Part shown: piece by piece, positions 37,301 through 45,593 of the stretch
Numbering within the stretch: the stretch's first letter is position 1
Layout: each line of letters opens with the position of its first letter
NCBI RefSeq assembly: GCF_905220565.1
Contig: NC_059413.1
Coordinates: forward strand, 12,377,501 to 12,441,500
Source of the DNA: Melitaea cinxia
Lineage: Eukaryota > Arthropoda > Insecta > Lepidoptera > Nymphalidae
DNA: 64,000 nt
Reading direction: 5' to 3'
The notes under the pieces: generated by a model
Told to the model about the DNA's origin: nothing
The model's input: only the letters and a program-made list of their open reading frames with translations
The model's database searches: none
Position numbers and translations under genes: made by a program

Positions 37301-39100
37301 GACAAACTCCTAATTACTCATAAAAATGTTAAATACTTCCCATTCAAATATTGATAAATTTACATGTATGGTAATTGTTTCATGAAGGAACTTTTAAATA
37401 AAGAATTTCGTTTTAATACTCTTTTGACATAAAGATATATAGCAAAAGTAATCATATAATAGGTTCAATCATTACAGCCTATACAGTCCACTGCTGGACA
37501 TAGACCTCCATAAGTTTACGCCAAAAATAACGTGAACTCATGTGTTTTGCCCATAGTCACCACGCTGGGCAGGCGGGTTGGTGACCGCAGTACTGGCTTT
37601 GTCGCACCGAAGACGCTGCTGCCCGTCTTCGGCCTGTGTATTTCAAAGCCAGCAGTTCGATGGATATCCCGCCACCGGTCGGCTTTTTAAGTTCCAAGGT
37701 GGTAGCGGAACTGTGTTATCCCTTAGTCGCCTCTTACGACACTCACGGGAAGAGAGGGGGTGGCTAAATTCTTTAGTATATAATAGGTTATTCGACTCCA
37801 AACTGGGTACCTTCAAATGGCAGGTTCTGTAGGTGTTAAAGGTCAAGAAAGGTATCATGAGGAACGTAACTATCAAAGTAACTCGTCTATTTAAAAATGG
37901 GATAGGATTTTTTCCCACACGGAACATGATCTATTACAATTACAAAACCCCCCCCAGGGGCCAGGTCCCATTTGAAGGTACGTAGATAGGAGTCCTGATT
38001 CCTCACCACGATATGAGTTTTAGACAAAGGCACCCGAAAACTCCACGGCGTCAGGCCAAAATAAACACAACTAAGATCTAAAAATCGGAGTGGATATTTG
38101 TTCAAATACATACATTTTCCCCGTGGACTGGTACACAAGTTTAAAGTCGCTCAACGTGCAATGGAACGGGCTATGCTTGGGGTCTCTCTCAAAGACAGGA
38201 TTAGAAATGAGACTATCCGCGAGAGAACGAAAGTAACCGACATAGCCCACAGAATTAGCAAGTTGAAGTGGCAGTGGGCTGGTCATCTGTGTCGCAGGAC
38301 CGATGGCCGTTGGAGTAGACGGGTCCTAGAGTGGAGACCGCGTCTTGGCAAACGCAGTGTGGGACATCCTCCGGCCCGTTGGACCGACGATCTACGTAAG
38401 ATTGCCGGTGTAGGCTGGATGAGGATTGCGGAAGACCGGGATGTGTGGCGCGAACTTGGGGAGGCCTATGTCCAGCAGTGGACTGCGATAGGCTGAAGTG
38501 ATGAGATAGGAGTCGAAAGCCTTATCTAGACACAAAGCATGGATAATATTGTTGCTTTTTATGATTTGGATATTTTAGTATTGTCTGAAATAGGTACATT
38601 TAAAGATTTCAATGATTTATATTAATTACTAGCTGTACCCTGCGCGCGTTGCTACGCTTTTTTTGGTCGTACCAACTCAGAAACCTTTGTGGGTTCGTTA
38701 CACAACACTTTGCTGAAGATCATGACATGGTCAAATGCATAGTTTACTATTTTATAAAGGACATACAGACAAACATTCATTTTATGTATAGAGATTTACG
38801 AAAAATTGATTATTTGTTCAATATTATTTTTAAAATCGTAAATTTTTTTTATTATTTCCTCAATATCTAATTTTCCAATTTTTTTTCCAGGAAGCAAATT
38901 TTAGATATGTCTCGAGTGGTAAAATCTCAGTCCTCTGGCGAACAATATCACAAACTCAGTCTTCTGTCTCTCACACATATTTACCTGATACCTCTACAGA
39001 TCTTTTGAAAGGCGCGGAAGCTGTTTTGAAACAATATAAGAAGGCTAAAGCTACATTAGCAGCAGCGACTAAAAGTTTGACCAAATTAGAGGACCAATAA
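31269..39100 (+). CDS. MKS1: MKS1, B9-domain ciliary transition-zone protein (whole gene, seven exons)
   Basis: Exons 31269-31345, 32001-32486, 33087-33294, 34022-34177, 34980-35115, 36773-37008 and 38891-39100 join to 1509 nt and 502 aa, with consistent phases at all six introns. Recognisable MKS1 signatures: GVYWLKES near residue 12, KWQEKVFS at 67-74, WMTMHIVLD before residue 188, EFEMDNLYIDF near 300, VDWWGRHRTEGY near 370, ESRRFFVGG near 415. The B9 (C2-like) domain covers roughly residues 260-440, and a Lys/Ala-rich helix ends the protein. MKS1 partners B9D1 and B9D2 in the MKS complex at the ciliary transition zone. In insects, cilia occur mainly in sensory neurons and sperm. The human protein is 559 aa, so this is slightly short but complete. 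An X-box lies upstream. Confidence 0.92.
31395..31680 (+). repeat. tRNA-derived SINE in MKS1 intron 1
   Basis: Full-length-looking copy. Box-A-like 'tagtggtgtgtgcgct' and box-B-like 'gggttcgattcccgctcgg' are followed by the body and the tail 'cccagcagtggcatattac'. Confidence 0.8.
31705..31960 (-). repeat. RTE-tailed SINE in MKS1 intron 1, head missing
   Basis: Preceded by (ATC)n, then 'cagtccactactggacatag', ending abruptly at 'gaactgtgttatcccta' only about 40 bp before MKS1 exon 2. The same truncation point recurs at 34470, which marks the two as a duplicated block. Confidence 0.8.
32001..32486 (+). CDS. MKS1: MKS1 exon 2
   Basis: Acceptor after a T-tract (TTTTAG|C) and donor GA|GTAAGT. 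Encodes residues 27-187, charged and mostly non-globular, with the conserved KWQEKVFS motif and WMTMHIVLDNSEYN at the end. The first 104 bases are duplicated at 34510-34613. Confidence 0.92.
32694..33030 (-). repeat. RTE-tailed SINE in MKS1 intron 2, near full length
   Basis: Starts with (ATC)n and 'acagcctatacagtccactg' and ends with the head complement 'agagagggggtggctaaatt' and 'gccgtagccacaca'. It gives the fullest view of the family, about 330 bp. Confidence 0.85.
33087..33294 (+). CDS. MKS1: MKS1 exon 3
   Basis: The acceptor is TTACAG|A, completing Glu188, and the donor is TTA|GTATGT. Encodes residues 189-257, KSQILFKQECNLLSL onward, then an acidic stretch (REETGEDSEEL). No single open frame longer than 60 codons with a Met covers it; it is identified by phase and by MKS1 similarity of the joined product. 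Confidence 0.88.
33340..33432 (+). repeat. tRNA-derived SINE, tail fragment
   Basis: 'ggagcagcgtggtggatag' and the tail 'aatagtgggatgttacgggc' lie in MKS1 intron 3. Confidence 0.6.
33530..33812 (+). repeat. tRNA-derived SINE, body and tail
   Basis: 'gtttgccgtggtctgggtgt', 'gcagcgtggtggattaagct' and 'cccagtagtgggatattaca' in order, in MKS1 intron 3. Confidence 0.75.
33828..33985. repeat. Interspersed repeat, 'aggcacccgaaaactccac' family
   Basis: 'gattcctcaccacgatatga' through 'ggcacccgaaaactccacgg' to 'tattttccccg'. The same order is seen at 37945-38120. The complement reads 'gaaagcg'-poor and has no coding sense. Class unknown. Confidence 0.65.
34022..34177 (+). CDS. MKS1: MKS1 exon 4 (start of B9 domain)
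   Basis: The acceptor is TTCCAG|TTG and the donor is AAG|GTAAGG; phase 0 at both ends. Residues 258-309 run from a basic helix (LFKKWEKKKRRLLSFL) into B9 strands TFVTFEIVSASEFEMDNLYI. Confidence 0.93.
34212..34470 (-). repeat. RTE-tailed SINE in MKS1 intron 4, part of a duplicated block
   Basis: Minus-oriented copy ending at the same 'gaactgtgttatcccta' truncation as the copy at 31705-31960. It leads directly into the duplicated exon 2 fragment. Confidence 0.8.
34439..34613 (+). pseudogene. Partial duplicate of MKS1 exon 2 (broken pseudo-exon)
   Basis: Matches 31936-32104: SINE end, T-tract, acceptor-like TTTTAG|TATAAAAG and about 104 bases of exon 2. It carries a few substitutions, one of which turns an AAA codon into TAA right after DEY. 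The copy stops mid-exon at 'aatcaaaataaaa' and joins a plus-oriented SINE, so no donor follows. It lies in intron 4 and would not add coding sequence if spliced in. Confidence 0.9.
34612..34830 (+). repeat. RTE-tailed SINE, 5'-truncated
   Basis: Begins inside the body at 'accgatggcgggatatccat', right at the pseudo-exon breakpoint. It ends with 'cagcagtggactgtataggc'. With the copy at 34212 it forms an inverted SINE pair around the pseudo-exon. Confidence 0.8.
34980..35115 (+). CDS. MKS1: MKS1 exon 5 (B9 domain)
   Basis: The acceptor is CATAG|ATT and the donor is G|GTAAAT. Encodes residues 310-354, ISDDITVNGDRKGRTHVSKS through LELELEYAIGI. The nearby TTTCAG|ATG acceptor would give an immediate stop, so the upstream AG is used. 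Confidence 0.9.
35215..35370 (+). repeat. tRNA-derived SINE, truncated
   Basis: 'gtttgcgggtttaatttccg' is a degraded B box, followed by 'tatttgtatttgtacaaaga' and 'gtacctcggagagcacttaa'. Lies in MKS1 intron 5. Confidence 0.65.
35530..36548. mobile_element. GC-rich inverted-repeat element with long TIRs, TA-flanked
   Basis: About 150-bp terminal inverted repeats (35532-35683 and 36397-36546) begin GATTAGGTAAAACCGAA and include runs of G. TA dinucleotides flank both ends, a possible target duplication. The core 35695-35880 is very GC- and CpG-rich and contains a perfect 13-bp hairpin at 35776-35804. No transposase is visible, and Arg/Ala-rich open frames here look like composition artefacts. 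It sits in MKS1 intron 5, inside a copy of the 'caagcgtacggctcacc' repeat. Confidence 0.8.
36555..36725. repeat. Interspersed repeat, 'caagcgtacggctcacc' family
   Basis: Inverse orientation to 25795: 'gtgttcctgttggtgagtaa' through 'aggtgagccgtacgcttgt'. Part of the same repeat ('gatcacagctaaataat') lies left of the inverted-repeat element near 35490, so that element split it. Confidence 0.75.
36773..37008 (+). CDS. MKS1: MKS1 exon 6 (B9 domain)
   Basis: The acceptor is TTGCAG|AA, completing Glu355, and the donor is CAT|GTGAGA. Residues 356-433 include VDWWGRHRTEGYSCLTL and ESRRFFVGG, among the most conserved MKS1 motifs. The open frame runs past the donor (VRSIYIRY) but is not conserved there. 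Confidence 0.93.
37467..37790 (-). repeat. RTE-tailed SINE in MKS1 intron 6
   Basis: 'cagcctatacagtccactgc' through 'gccgaagacg' and 'ccaccggtcggctttttaag' to 'gagagggggtggctaaattc'. Confidence 0.85.
37945..38120. repeat. Interspersed repeat, 'aggcacccgaaaactccac' family
   Basis: Second copy of the repeat at 33828. It ends 'acatacattttccccg' exactly where the RTE remnant begins. A piece of its start also occurs at about 17570-17620. Confidence 0.65.
38121..38500 (+). mobile_element. RTE-type LINE, 3' end with open C-terminal frame
   Basis: The plus-strand frame to 38496 encodes a reverse-transcriptase C-terminal region with KLKWQWAGHLCRRTDGRWSR, VLEWRPRLGKRSVG and final GEAYVQQWTAIG. The 3' end 'cagcagtggactgcgatag' is the tail shared with the SINEs. 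It is 5'-truncated and sits in MKS1 intron 6; the catalytic domain is absent. Confidence 0.85.
38635..38790 (-). mobile_element. Helitron-like remnant, minus orientation
   Basis: Starts A|CTAGCTGTACCCTGCGC, the complement of a CTAG-ending terminus, then 'gttgctacgctttttttgg'. The distal end is not clear. Confidence 0.4.
38891..39100 (+). CDS. MKS1: MKS1 exon 7 (last coding exon)
   Basis: The acceptor is TTTTCCAG|GAA, in phase 0 from exon 6, and TAA is at 39098-39100. Residues 434-502: EANFRYVSSGKISVLWRTIS finishes the B9 region, and KQYKKAKATLAAATKSL forms a likely helix. The reading frame is split from a Met-led one, so it is identified by phase. Confidence 0.9.
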   Translation, partial: EANFRYVSSGKISVLWRTISQTQSSVSHTYLPDTSTDLLKGAEAVLKQYKKAKATLAAATKSLTKLEDQ

Positions 39101-39162
39101 TTAGTCCAGTGTCAAAACAAAGTTATCAGTGTTCATATTTCATAAAATTTTAAATATTTGAA

Positions 39163-39385
39163 GTAAAACTCCTTTATGCAAGCTTGACTTAGGGAGTAAG
39201 CTGGTGAATGCGTAACGAGAGCGTTACGAAAGGTGTGATCGAGTGAGGCGAACGGAGCAAAAGGGAGATGTGCGAGCACACATTTTATTTCTCTCTTTCT
39301 CTCAAAGCCAGTTACGTTTCGTATATCTAACACACAGTGCAAGCCTATTGTTCAGGCCTATTGCTAAACAAGTTTTACTTCAGTC
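39163..39385. mobile_element. MITE-like repeat with GAAGTAAAACT ends
   Basis: Bounded by 'gaagtaaaact' and its complement 'agttttacttc'. The interior has 'taacgagagcgttacgaaa' and CT-rich stretches. Other copies: 49735-50205, 53760-53945 and 62240-62418. Confidence 0.7.
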
Positions 39386-40119
39386 GTGTTGTCTAAAGCA
39401 CACTTGGTTTTTACAAGTTATATTTTTTTTCACTATAGGTTATTTTTAAGTAAACTTAACCAAAGGCTAATTTTAATTTATAATAATGTAATTAGTATAT
39501 GTAACGTTGCCAGCATAAAAGTTTACTAGCCTCTTTTTTATAAAATAAAAAACCTGAAAATTTTTTTATTTAGATTAACGAAAAAATCATACGAATAACT
39601 TAATAACAATTGTTCCATACAATACTGTTTTTTTTAATTTCTTAACATAAGAGGTAGATGATGTACGAGTTTCAAAGGTATCATTTATGCAACAATCTTT
39701 ATTTATTTTATACGATGGCAACATTGTTTTATTTTTTATTTTTTGTTATGTGTACACCACACATTGTATCTAGTATTCGCTAGTTAGTTACGACTTACAA
39801 ACTAGTGCATGATAAATCAGATTGTCCGAAAAATGGAGCTTAGATTTTGACCTTAATCTTTCAAAACTGATGAAAAAGGTTACAATTGTTTTCGTTTCTG
39901 TACAGCTTATATCCAAATTGTCAAAGCTTTTGAGAGACATTGCAACAAAATAACAAATTAGTTCGTTACACTTTATTAAAAATATACATGAATACATGTT
40001 ATCATAACCAAATTTTTTTTTCTTCTTTGACTTTTGTAATAAACTTTACTTGTTATGGACTTCAATTATCGTTATTTGACTGTAGCTGTTCAAAAAATTT
40101 TTTTGGATAGTTATAAAAG

Positions 40120-40225
40120 TAAGTTTTCGTGCGCTAGTTTATTATTAAGTATAGCATCAAGCGCACATTCCTGGTATCTTTTAGTGCGGAATATGCGACA
40201 GTGTGTGTTATATGTGTCGCGATTT
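40120..40225 (-). repeat. Diverged duplicate of the coiled-coil gene's last exon segment
   Basis: 40120-40225 resembles 40390-40505 in exon 5. Shared pieces include 'tcaagcgcac.ttc.tgg.at', 'cttttagtgcg.aat.tgc' and 'agttttc'. It lies in the 3' flank of the gene. Frame-disrupting differences make coding use unlikely. Confidence 0.7.
40138..40143 (-). other. Candidate poly(A) signal of the coiled-coil gene
   Basis: AATAAA on the minus strand about 207 nt after the stop codon. It lies inside the duplicated exon segment. Confidence 0.4.
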
Positions 40226-40349
40226 TTACTGCTCAAAGTATATGACTTTCACATGTTTAAAAATATTTTTTGTACATACATTACATGTTTTTTGGTGCGC
40301 TTCACATTATCTTAATAATATCTAACGAATTTACACGTCAATTACTACT

Positions 40350-40574
40350 TCATCTTCCACTTCTCACAGCCTCTCTCATCTGTGCAGTTAAAGCGGCAAG
40401 TTTTCTAGCGCGTCGTAGTTTATTCTCTCTAGCTCTTGTCAAGCGCACGTTCTTGGCATCTTTTAGTGCGCAATGTGCTATTATGTGCGCACGTCTTGCG
40501 GCTTCCATAGCGGCTACCTCTTGACGTATTAGCGATGTTTCCCACGAACTAAGTGCGTTTGTAATGGCTCGTCG
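40350..40574 (-). CDS. Coiled-coil gene exon 5 (last)
   Basis: The acceptor is TTACAG|CGA and the stop TGA is at 40352-40350. Residues 215-288, RRAITNALSSWETSLIRQEV onward, very Arg/Ala-rich, ending MREAVRSGR. A plus-strand open frame here is a shadow. Confidence 0.82.
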   Translation of the reverse strand, partial: RRAITNALSSWETSLIRQEVAAMEAARRAHIIAHCALKDAKNVRLTRARENKLRRARKLAALTAQMREAVRSGR

Positions 40575-43500
40575 CTGTAATATAAAATTTAAAAATGATA
40601 TTTTGGGTCGTTACCCAATAAAATATACATAAAACCTTGAAGTAAATAAGATCTGTGTCATTTTTTTATTTAATGTAATAACTATTATAGGATAAATCTA
40701 CGTTAGTTAATATTTCCTCGCTCCTGGTAATAAACTAGTTAATAACTTGAAAAAGTCAAAATAATGACCAACAAATATGCCAAATATCTCGTTTTACATA
40801 ATTATAAAAACAATAATAAAAATCTTTATTTCGCGACTAGCCCATATTTTTTTTTTATTTGTTCATAATTACAAAAAACACATACTTAACACTTATACAT
40901 AAGCCTGCCACGAAAACTCACAAGAGCTTATCCGGACAAGCCGCCGCGTCGCATATCATATTATCATATAATATCTATACCGTACCGTATCATATTATAG
41001 AAATTAAATCTAAACTAAGGTAAATACCAAAATTTTGTGACTATTAGACGCTTAAAGATTTCAATAAATGTTCTTTTAGTGATCTTCTATATTTTCGTTT
41101 GTCCAGGTATAACTCTTGTAGGTCTTCGGGAAGTTGATTGACAAATGGGTATAATGGTGTTAAACATTCTAGCTCCGTAAAAATTTCTAGTATTCGGTAG
41201 AACAAATTTTTTTGAGTTTTGAATATTTCTTAGGGTATTGGGTCTACATTTTTCGATTAATAAAGGTTTTTAATAAACATAACTGTAAAGCATAAATATT
41301 ATATAGTGTCAGTAACAAAATATTTTTTTATAAAGTGTTAGTACAATTACAAACTTTAAAATAATTACATTTTAATATTTAGAATAAATTCAAAATCAAA
41401 ATTAAAAATTAAAATTAAAACCAAAATTAAATCAAAATTAAAATTTAAAATCAAAATCAATATCAAAATCAAAATTAAAATCATAACTTAAAATACTAAT
41501 ATAAATCAAACAATCATAACTTTAAAATAATAAACTGGAACTACATACCTGTGAAACGTCACGCAGCAAGGCGTTTCGTCGTTTACTTGCATCATCAGAT
41601 TTCTTGAGCGTGTATACCAGTTCTACCTGGTGTTTCCATTCATCTGCGTTCATCCTCCTGTATCTTCGTTCTGCTGCTAGATGTGCGCGGGTCTGTTCCT
41701 CCATCGCTTTGCCTATTATCTCACTTACCTGGAATTTTTTTTATTGAAATATCACGCTCATAATCAAGCTAAGGTTAACAACCTGATGTTATGATATTAA
41801 AAGGTAGCCGTTGCATTACTTGTGCATTTCAACAGCTCCATGGAATATTTCCAACGGCAACTTACTGAACTTAAGATATCTACCTATACTCTTTTTTAAG
41901 GGAAAATCACAAGAAAATCAGTTACCATCATCTAAATAGGTACATGTAATCTAAGAATAAGAGTATATTACTCATTTTCAGAATAATTTGAATTACATAG
42001 CAATTGAATTGTTGAATTACTGAGTTGCTACACCAAAAGTAAATATATTTTTCTAATTGGTTCTTCTTCTTCTTTGGCTTTAGCACCCTTGCGGTTCTAA
42101 TTGGTTAAAACTTACAAACTCTTTAATAATGAGATCAGCATCAAAGAATGTGTATGTGTCACCTGCAAATATCTGCAAAAAGTAACTACCTACTTTAAGT
42201 GTAAATTATTGGTAAATCTGCTTAGGAGTACCTTCTGATCGTCTCTCCACGCTAATAAATCCGCACTTCTACGTTCCTTATACTGAATACAACTCAACAA
42301 TTGTCCTGTTTTAAATTGTTGCTCAGCCATTCTCTGCAGGCGTCTGTATTCGTTGTGGTACTTCTCTTCTGTTCTCTTCTGGTGTAAATAACGTTTGTAT
42401 TGTTCTGATGTTTCCGCTTCTGCCTGGAGATTAGAAGTTAGTAGGATTGACAGAAATAATGACAAAGTCTAAATAGCTATATTGGCAAATATTAAAGTTT
42501 ATAAATCGCTAGCTTCAGTCTGTAATATCCCACTGCTAGGCATAGGCTTCTTTCTCCATGTAGGAGAAGGATCAGAGCTTAATCAGCCACGCTGCTCCAA
42601 TGGAGGTTGGCGGATATATTCCGTATTATGAGTAACGAACGCTATCAGGTGTACATGATAACAACCGGGACCGACGGCTTAACGTGCTCTCCGAGGCACG
42701 GTGGGGAGACCCACAAGGATTACAAACACCGTTATGGCCAGTACAAATGTTTATCATGTGCGGGGATCAAACCCATATATAAATATTAAACATTAAATTA
42801 TAGTTTTAAAATAATATATATTGACAAAATATGCTAACCATTTCTCGTTCTTCCTTCTCCTTGAGCCACATCTTCTGAAACTGTTCCGCGAGTTTCTCTC
42901 TTTCCTCTTGTTCATCTCTCTTTTTTGCTAAAGCCGCCAACAGCTTCCAGTCGCGTTCGGGAATCGAATCCCACACATCTCCCTTATTCGTTTCATAATC
43001 GATCGAGCTGATTAGTTCTATAATTAGATTATGATTTAAAAAAATAGTATTCTTATTCCTTGCCTAGATTATTTCATATTTATTAATTATACTTAATAAT
43101 GACATATTTGATTTTTTCTTGTAAAATAAAATTATTGTAGTATATGCCGGAACTTTTGGTACTTTTAATTTACGATTATAACACGGCATTTTTATCATCT
43201 AAAATGAATAATATATAAAAATTAAATTATGAAGGTGCTAAAAAAATAATAAAGCGCCTAATTAAAGAAAATAGCAAAAAATATTCAAACGTTATTGCGT
43301 GATATAAAACTGTTATTAACTTGGTATCATAAATGGTATTTAAACTATTATTTATAACCGTTAGAAATATATAGAAGGTTTCTGTAAAAAGTTTTTAATG
43401 CAAAAAGCATTTTTAAAGATTTTACAAGTAGATTGTAAATAATAGCATTGTATATTTTAGGCAATGTTACATAGTTTTCGCTAAATTATATCAACACCTG

Positions 43501-44035
43501 ACATTAAGAACATTGTACCTCCAATTACTTATGTTTTTAGGAAAACATTTTACAATTTTGTTACATTTAAAAAGTTGCCAAGTGATATTAAATAAAGCCG
43601 CATCCGTAATGAAGTAAATTGTTTTACTATTAATTTTTGCATTCTGTAGCATGAACTTGACCACGTTGTCATACATCAAACAGAACACTGTTATTGTAAC
43701 TTTATAATGATTAAGAATATGATAATTTTGGTTTAAAAACATTAAATTATTTTTCATATAAAAATTGTTCTAGTGGTCGTATAAATACGGTTGCCAGATT
43801 GAAGGGTACCTTTTTTCCCAGTCAGTACTTTGATTGTACTTATAGTTAGAAAACATTGTTTCATTAGTTACAATGTTCTTTATATCAGGTGTCGATACAT
43901 TATATGATTTATGTAACAAAATACATTATGATAAAGCCTCTTACCGCTAGATAACCTTCCAATGGGAGATTTCCTCGGCGACACGGATCGCGACCGCTTC
44001 GGCGAATCTGTTATTATTTTATAACATAACACCAT
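40350..44035 (-). CDS. Charged coiled-coil protein (whole gene, five exons)
   Basis: Exons 44035-43945, 43017-42839, 42423-42232, 41728-41549 and 40574-40350 join to 867 nt and 288 aa with matching phases. Residues 11-30 form a Ser/Pro/Arg-rich segment (SPKRSRSVSPRKSP). Residues about 45-288 are almost continuous helix, rich in Arg, Glu, Gln and Ala (KKRDEQEEREKLAEQF, HLAAERRYRRMNADEW, ARRAHIIAHCALKDA). There is no signal peptide, membrane segment or catalytic motif. I do not recognise the family with confidence. It loosely recalls insect relatives of CCDC177 (DUF4659 type), which is unverified. It is tail-to-tail with MKS1; a ciliary or cytoskeletal role would be speculation. The 5' end is the least certain part. 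Confidence 0.75.
40850..41275 (-). mobile_element. Probable non-LTR element 3' remnant in an intron
   Basis: In minus orientation, a short frame includes QLPEDLQELYLDKRKYRRSL and LKEHLL, like the C-terminus of some insect LINE polyproteins. An untranslated stretch and AATAAA follow near 40840. Degraded. Assignment rests on this short match only. Confidence 0.4.
41395..41510. repeat. Simple repeat, AAAATT/AAAATC type
   Basis: Imperfect six-base units of 'aaaatc' and 'aaaatt' repeated through the intron just upstream of exon 4's donor. Confidence 0.85.
41549..41728 (-). CDS. Coiled-coil gene exon 4
   Basis: Phase 0 at both ends: acceptor TTCCAG|GTA and donor CAG|GTATGT. Residues 155-214, VSEIIGKAMEEQTRAHLAAE onward. 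The acceptor is followed immediately by GTAAGT, so the same site also reads as an excellent donor. Confidence 0.8.
42232..42423 (-). CDS. Coiled-coil gene exon 3
   Basis: The acceptor is CTCCAG|GCA and the donor is AAG|GTACTC; phase 0 at both ends. Residues 91-154, AEAETSEQYKRYLHQKRTEE through LLAWRDDQK. Confidence 0.82.
42500..42785 (-). repeat. tRNA-derived SINE in intron 2 of the coiled-coil gene
   Basis: Minus-oriented copy: 'gtaatatcccactgctaggc', 'cagccacgctgctccaatg', 'ctctccgaggcacggtggg' and a degraded head. Confidence 0.8.
42839..43017 (-). CDS. Coiled-coil gene exon 2
   Basis: The acceptor is TTATAG|AA, completing Glu31, and the donor is ATG|GTTAGC. Residues 32-90 include DVWDSIPERDWKLLAALAKK and KMWLKEKEEREM. 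Confidence 0.82.
43945..44035 (-). CDS. Coiled-coil gene exon 1 (proposed start)
   Basis: ATG at 44035 opens MVLCYKIITDSPKRSRSVSP and the exon ends in phase 1 at AGCG|GTAAGA. The ATAACAG at 44016-44010 could instead be a splice acceptor in the same phase (G|AT). In that case the true start lies further upstream and the first nine residues would change. Confidence 0.6.
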
Positions 44036-44414
44036 TATATCTGACTACCGCCTCCGCGAGCTACATACAATTGTGGGAACTGTTTAATTGCCGTTCTGTC
44101 TGATTTGGTATGCGTTAGGCGTAACACTCGATTTCTCTTTCAATTCCACAGAGAGCTCGCATTTTATAAAAATCTAATTAACTAGTTACGATAATTAAAA
44201 TTATAAATAATACATAGGAAAATTTAAAACGACACTACATTGTGACACTTTAGCATTTAAAACAGTCAGAACGATTTATTTGAATGTTTCTATGGCGTTA
44301 TTGATTTAATTCTGGTTGTCAAAGATAGCGTTATAATACGTCAACATAGTTTTTCTTTGTTTTTATTTTGTTTCATCGTCTTGAATGCGTTAAAATGACA
44401 TACAATTTTGTTTT

Positions 44415-45345
44415 TAACCGACTTCAAAAAAGGAGGTGGTTACTCAATTCGATCATATATACATATATATACGGTCACTTTGATTCACTGCTCACATTGA
44501 TTGTATAGTCCTCCTCCAGATCCTTTAAGATGCTAGGGTTCATATGGAGAAACTGTAAGGACTTTAAAAATATATTTGCTCTAAAATGAACCTATAATGC
44601 CCTAGTTTGTTCCATTTTAGAATATTGTTCTAGTGTTTGGAACCCGCACTACCATTGGTCATATTGGTCGAATAGAGCGTATACAGAAGAGATTTCTTTT
44701 CTACCTTGCGTTTCTCTAAGGCAAATCAAGAGAATTGCGTTCCTATGAGGACCGGTTAAAATACTTCAACATCACCGCATTGATCGATCGTCGTTGGATT
44801 GCTGACCAAATCTTGTTGTACAAGATTTCTAGAGGCCTATTGGACTGTCCACGACTGTTGACTCGGATTGGTTTTATTCTTCCAAGGCGTAACTCTAGGA
44901 TTGTTAACTGTTAGCCATTTTATGTCAAAGGATATAGAACCAACTTGGGCTTCAATAGCTTGTTGCCGAGAATCTGTCGGGATCGTAACGTTTTTTATCA
45001 AAAAACAAAGATAAAAATATTTCACAGTAGGTTTGGTGCATATAGAAAATTAGTCAAACATTTTAAAGCTCGTAACTTAACCTAAAAAATTATTCTCTTA
45101 ACTTAACCTTTAATTATTCTCTCGCCTTCGTTATTTTGACTTAAAATGAGGAAGCTGTGTTTGCCTGTAATTGGATCTACATCCTAACATGACATGTTAA
45201 CAAACCAGGATTTGATGATGGAATCCCAGAGAAATCGTATGGACACCTGTGCATTTGTTAATTTTGTTCGTCTACTTACGTTGTATTACTTGTCGATGTA
45301 ATTGAAGTCGATTATTTCATCTGCGAGCAAACACAATTATTACTC
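44415..45345 (-). repeat. 'accgacttcaa' repeat interrupted by a LINE fragment
   Basis: The outer parts 44415-44470 ('accgacttcaaaaaaggagg') and 45180-45345 ('gcgagcaaacacaattatt' at the end) belong to one repeat in minus orientation. The LINE piece lies between them. Confidence 0.65.
44580..45090 (+). mobile_element. Degraded non-LTR LINE, RT C-terminal fragment
   Basis: With frameshifts, plus-strand frames resemble the thumb region of the LINE at 50.8-52.5 kb: CSSVWNPHY, then LLYKISRGLLDCPRLLTRI. Broken and not functional. Confidence 0.65.
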
Positions 45346-45593
45346 ATAATACGACTCTTCATTACGTAAGCATAATATGTTTTTGGAAAAATAAATAAAT
45401 AGACCATTTCTATTCTATAATATGCATTGTATTATTTCTGTTAATATAAGATAAATGTGAAGTAGGTATGTCTTAATAAAAATGGAAACAAACTTGAAGA
45501 GAGAACGTTATCAAAGCTTATCAGTTAGTAGATATCGCATCATGCGATAGGGCAGTTGAAAACGTACCACGGATTCGTTATGACGTGTAAGTC

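Larger units (their letters stand above)
39101..40349. other. Convergent spacer between MKS1 and the coiled-coil gene
   Basis: Contains the 3' UTRs of both genes, a MITE starting 62 bp after the MKS1 stop, and a diverged copy of part of the coiled-coil gene's last exon. 'AATAAA' occurs on the plus strand near 39543. No separate gene is seen. Confidence 0.65.
44036..45593. other. Spacer between divergent genes, repeat-filled
   Basis: 5' flanks of the coiled-coil gene (minus) and the unknown gene (plus). An 'accgacttcaa' repeat interrupted by a LINE fragment occupies 44415-45345. No X-box matching the full consensus was seen. Confidence 0.6.
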
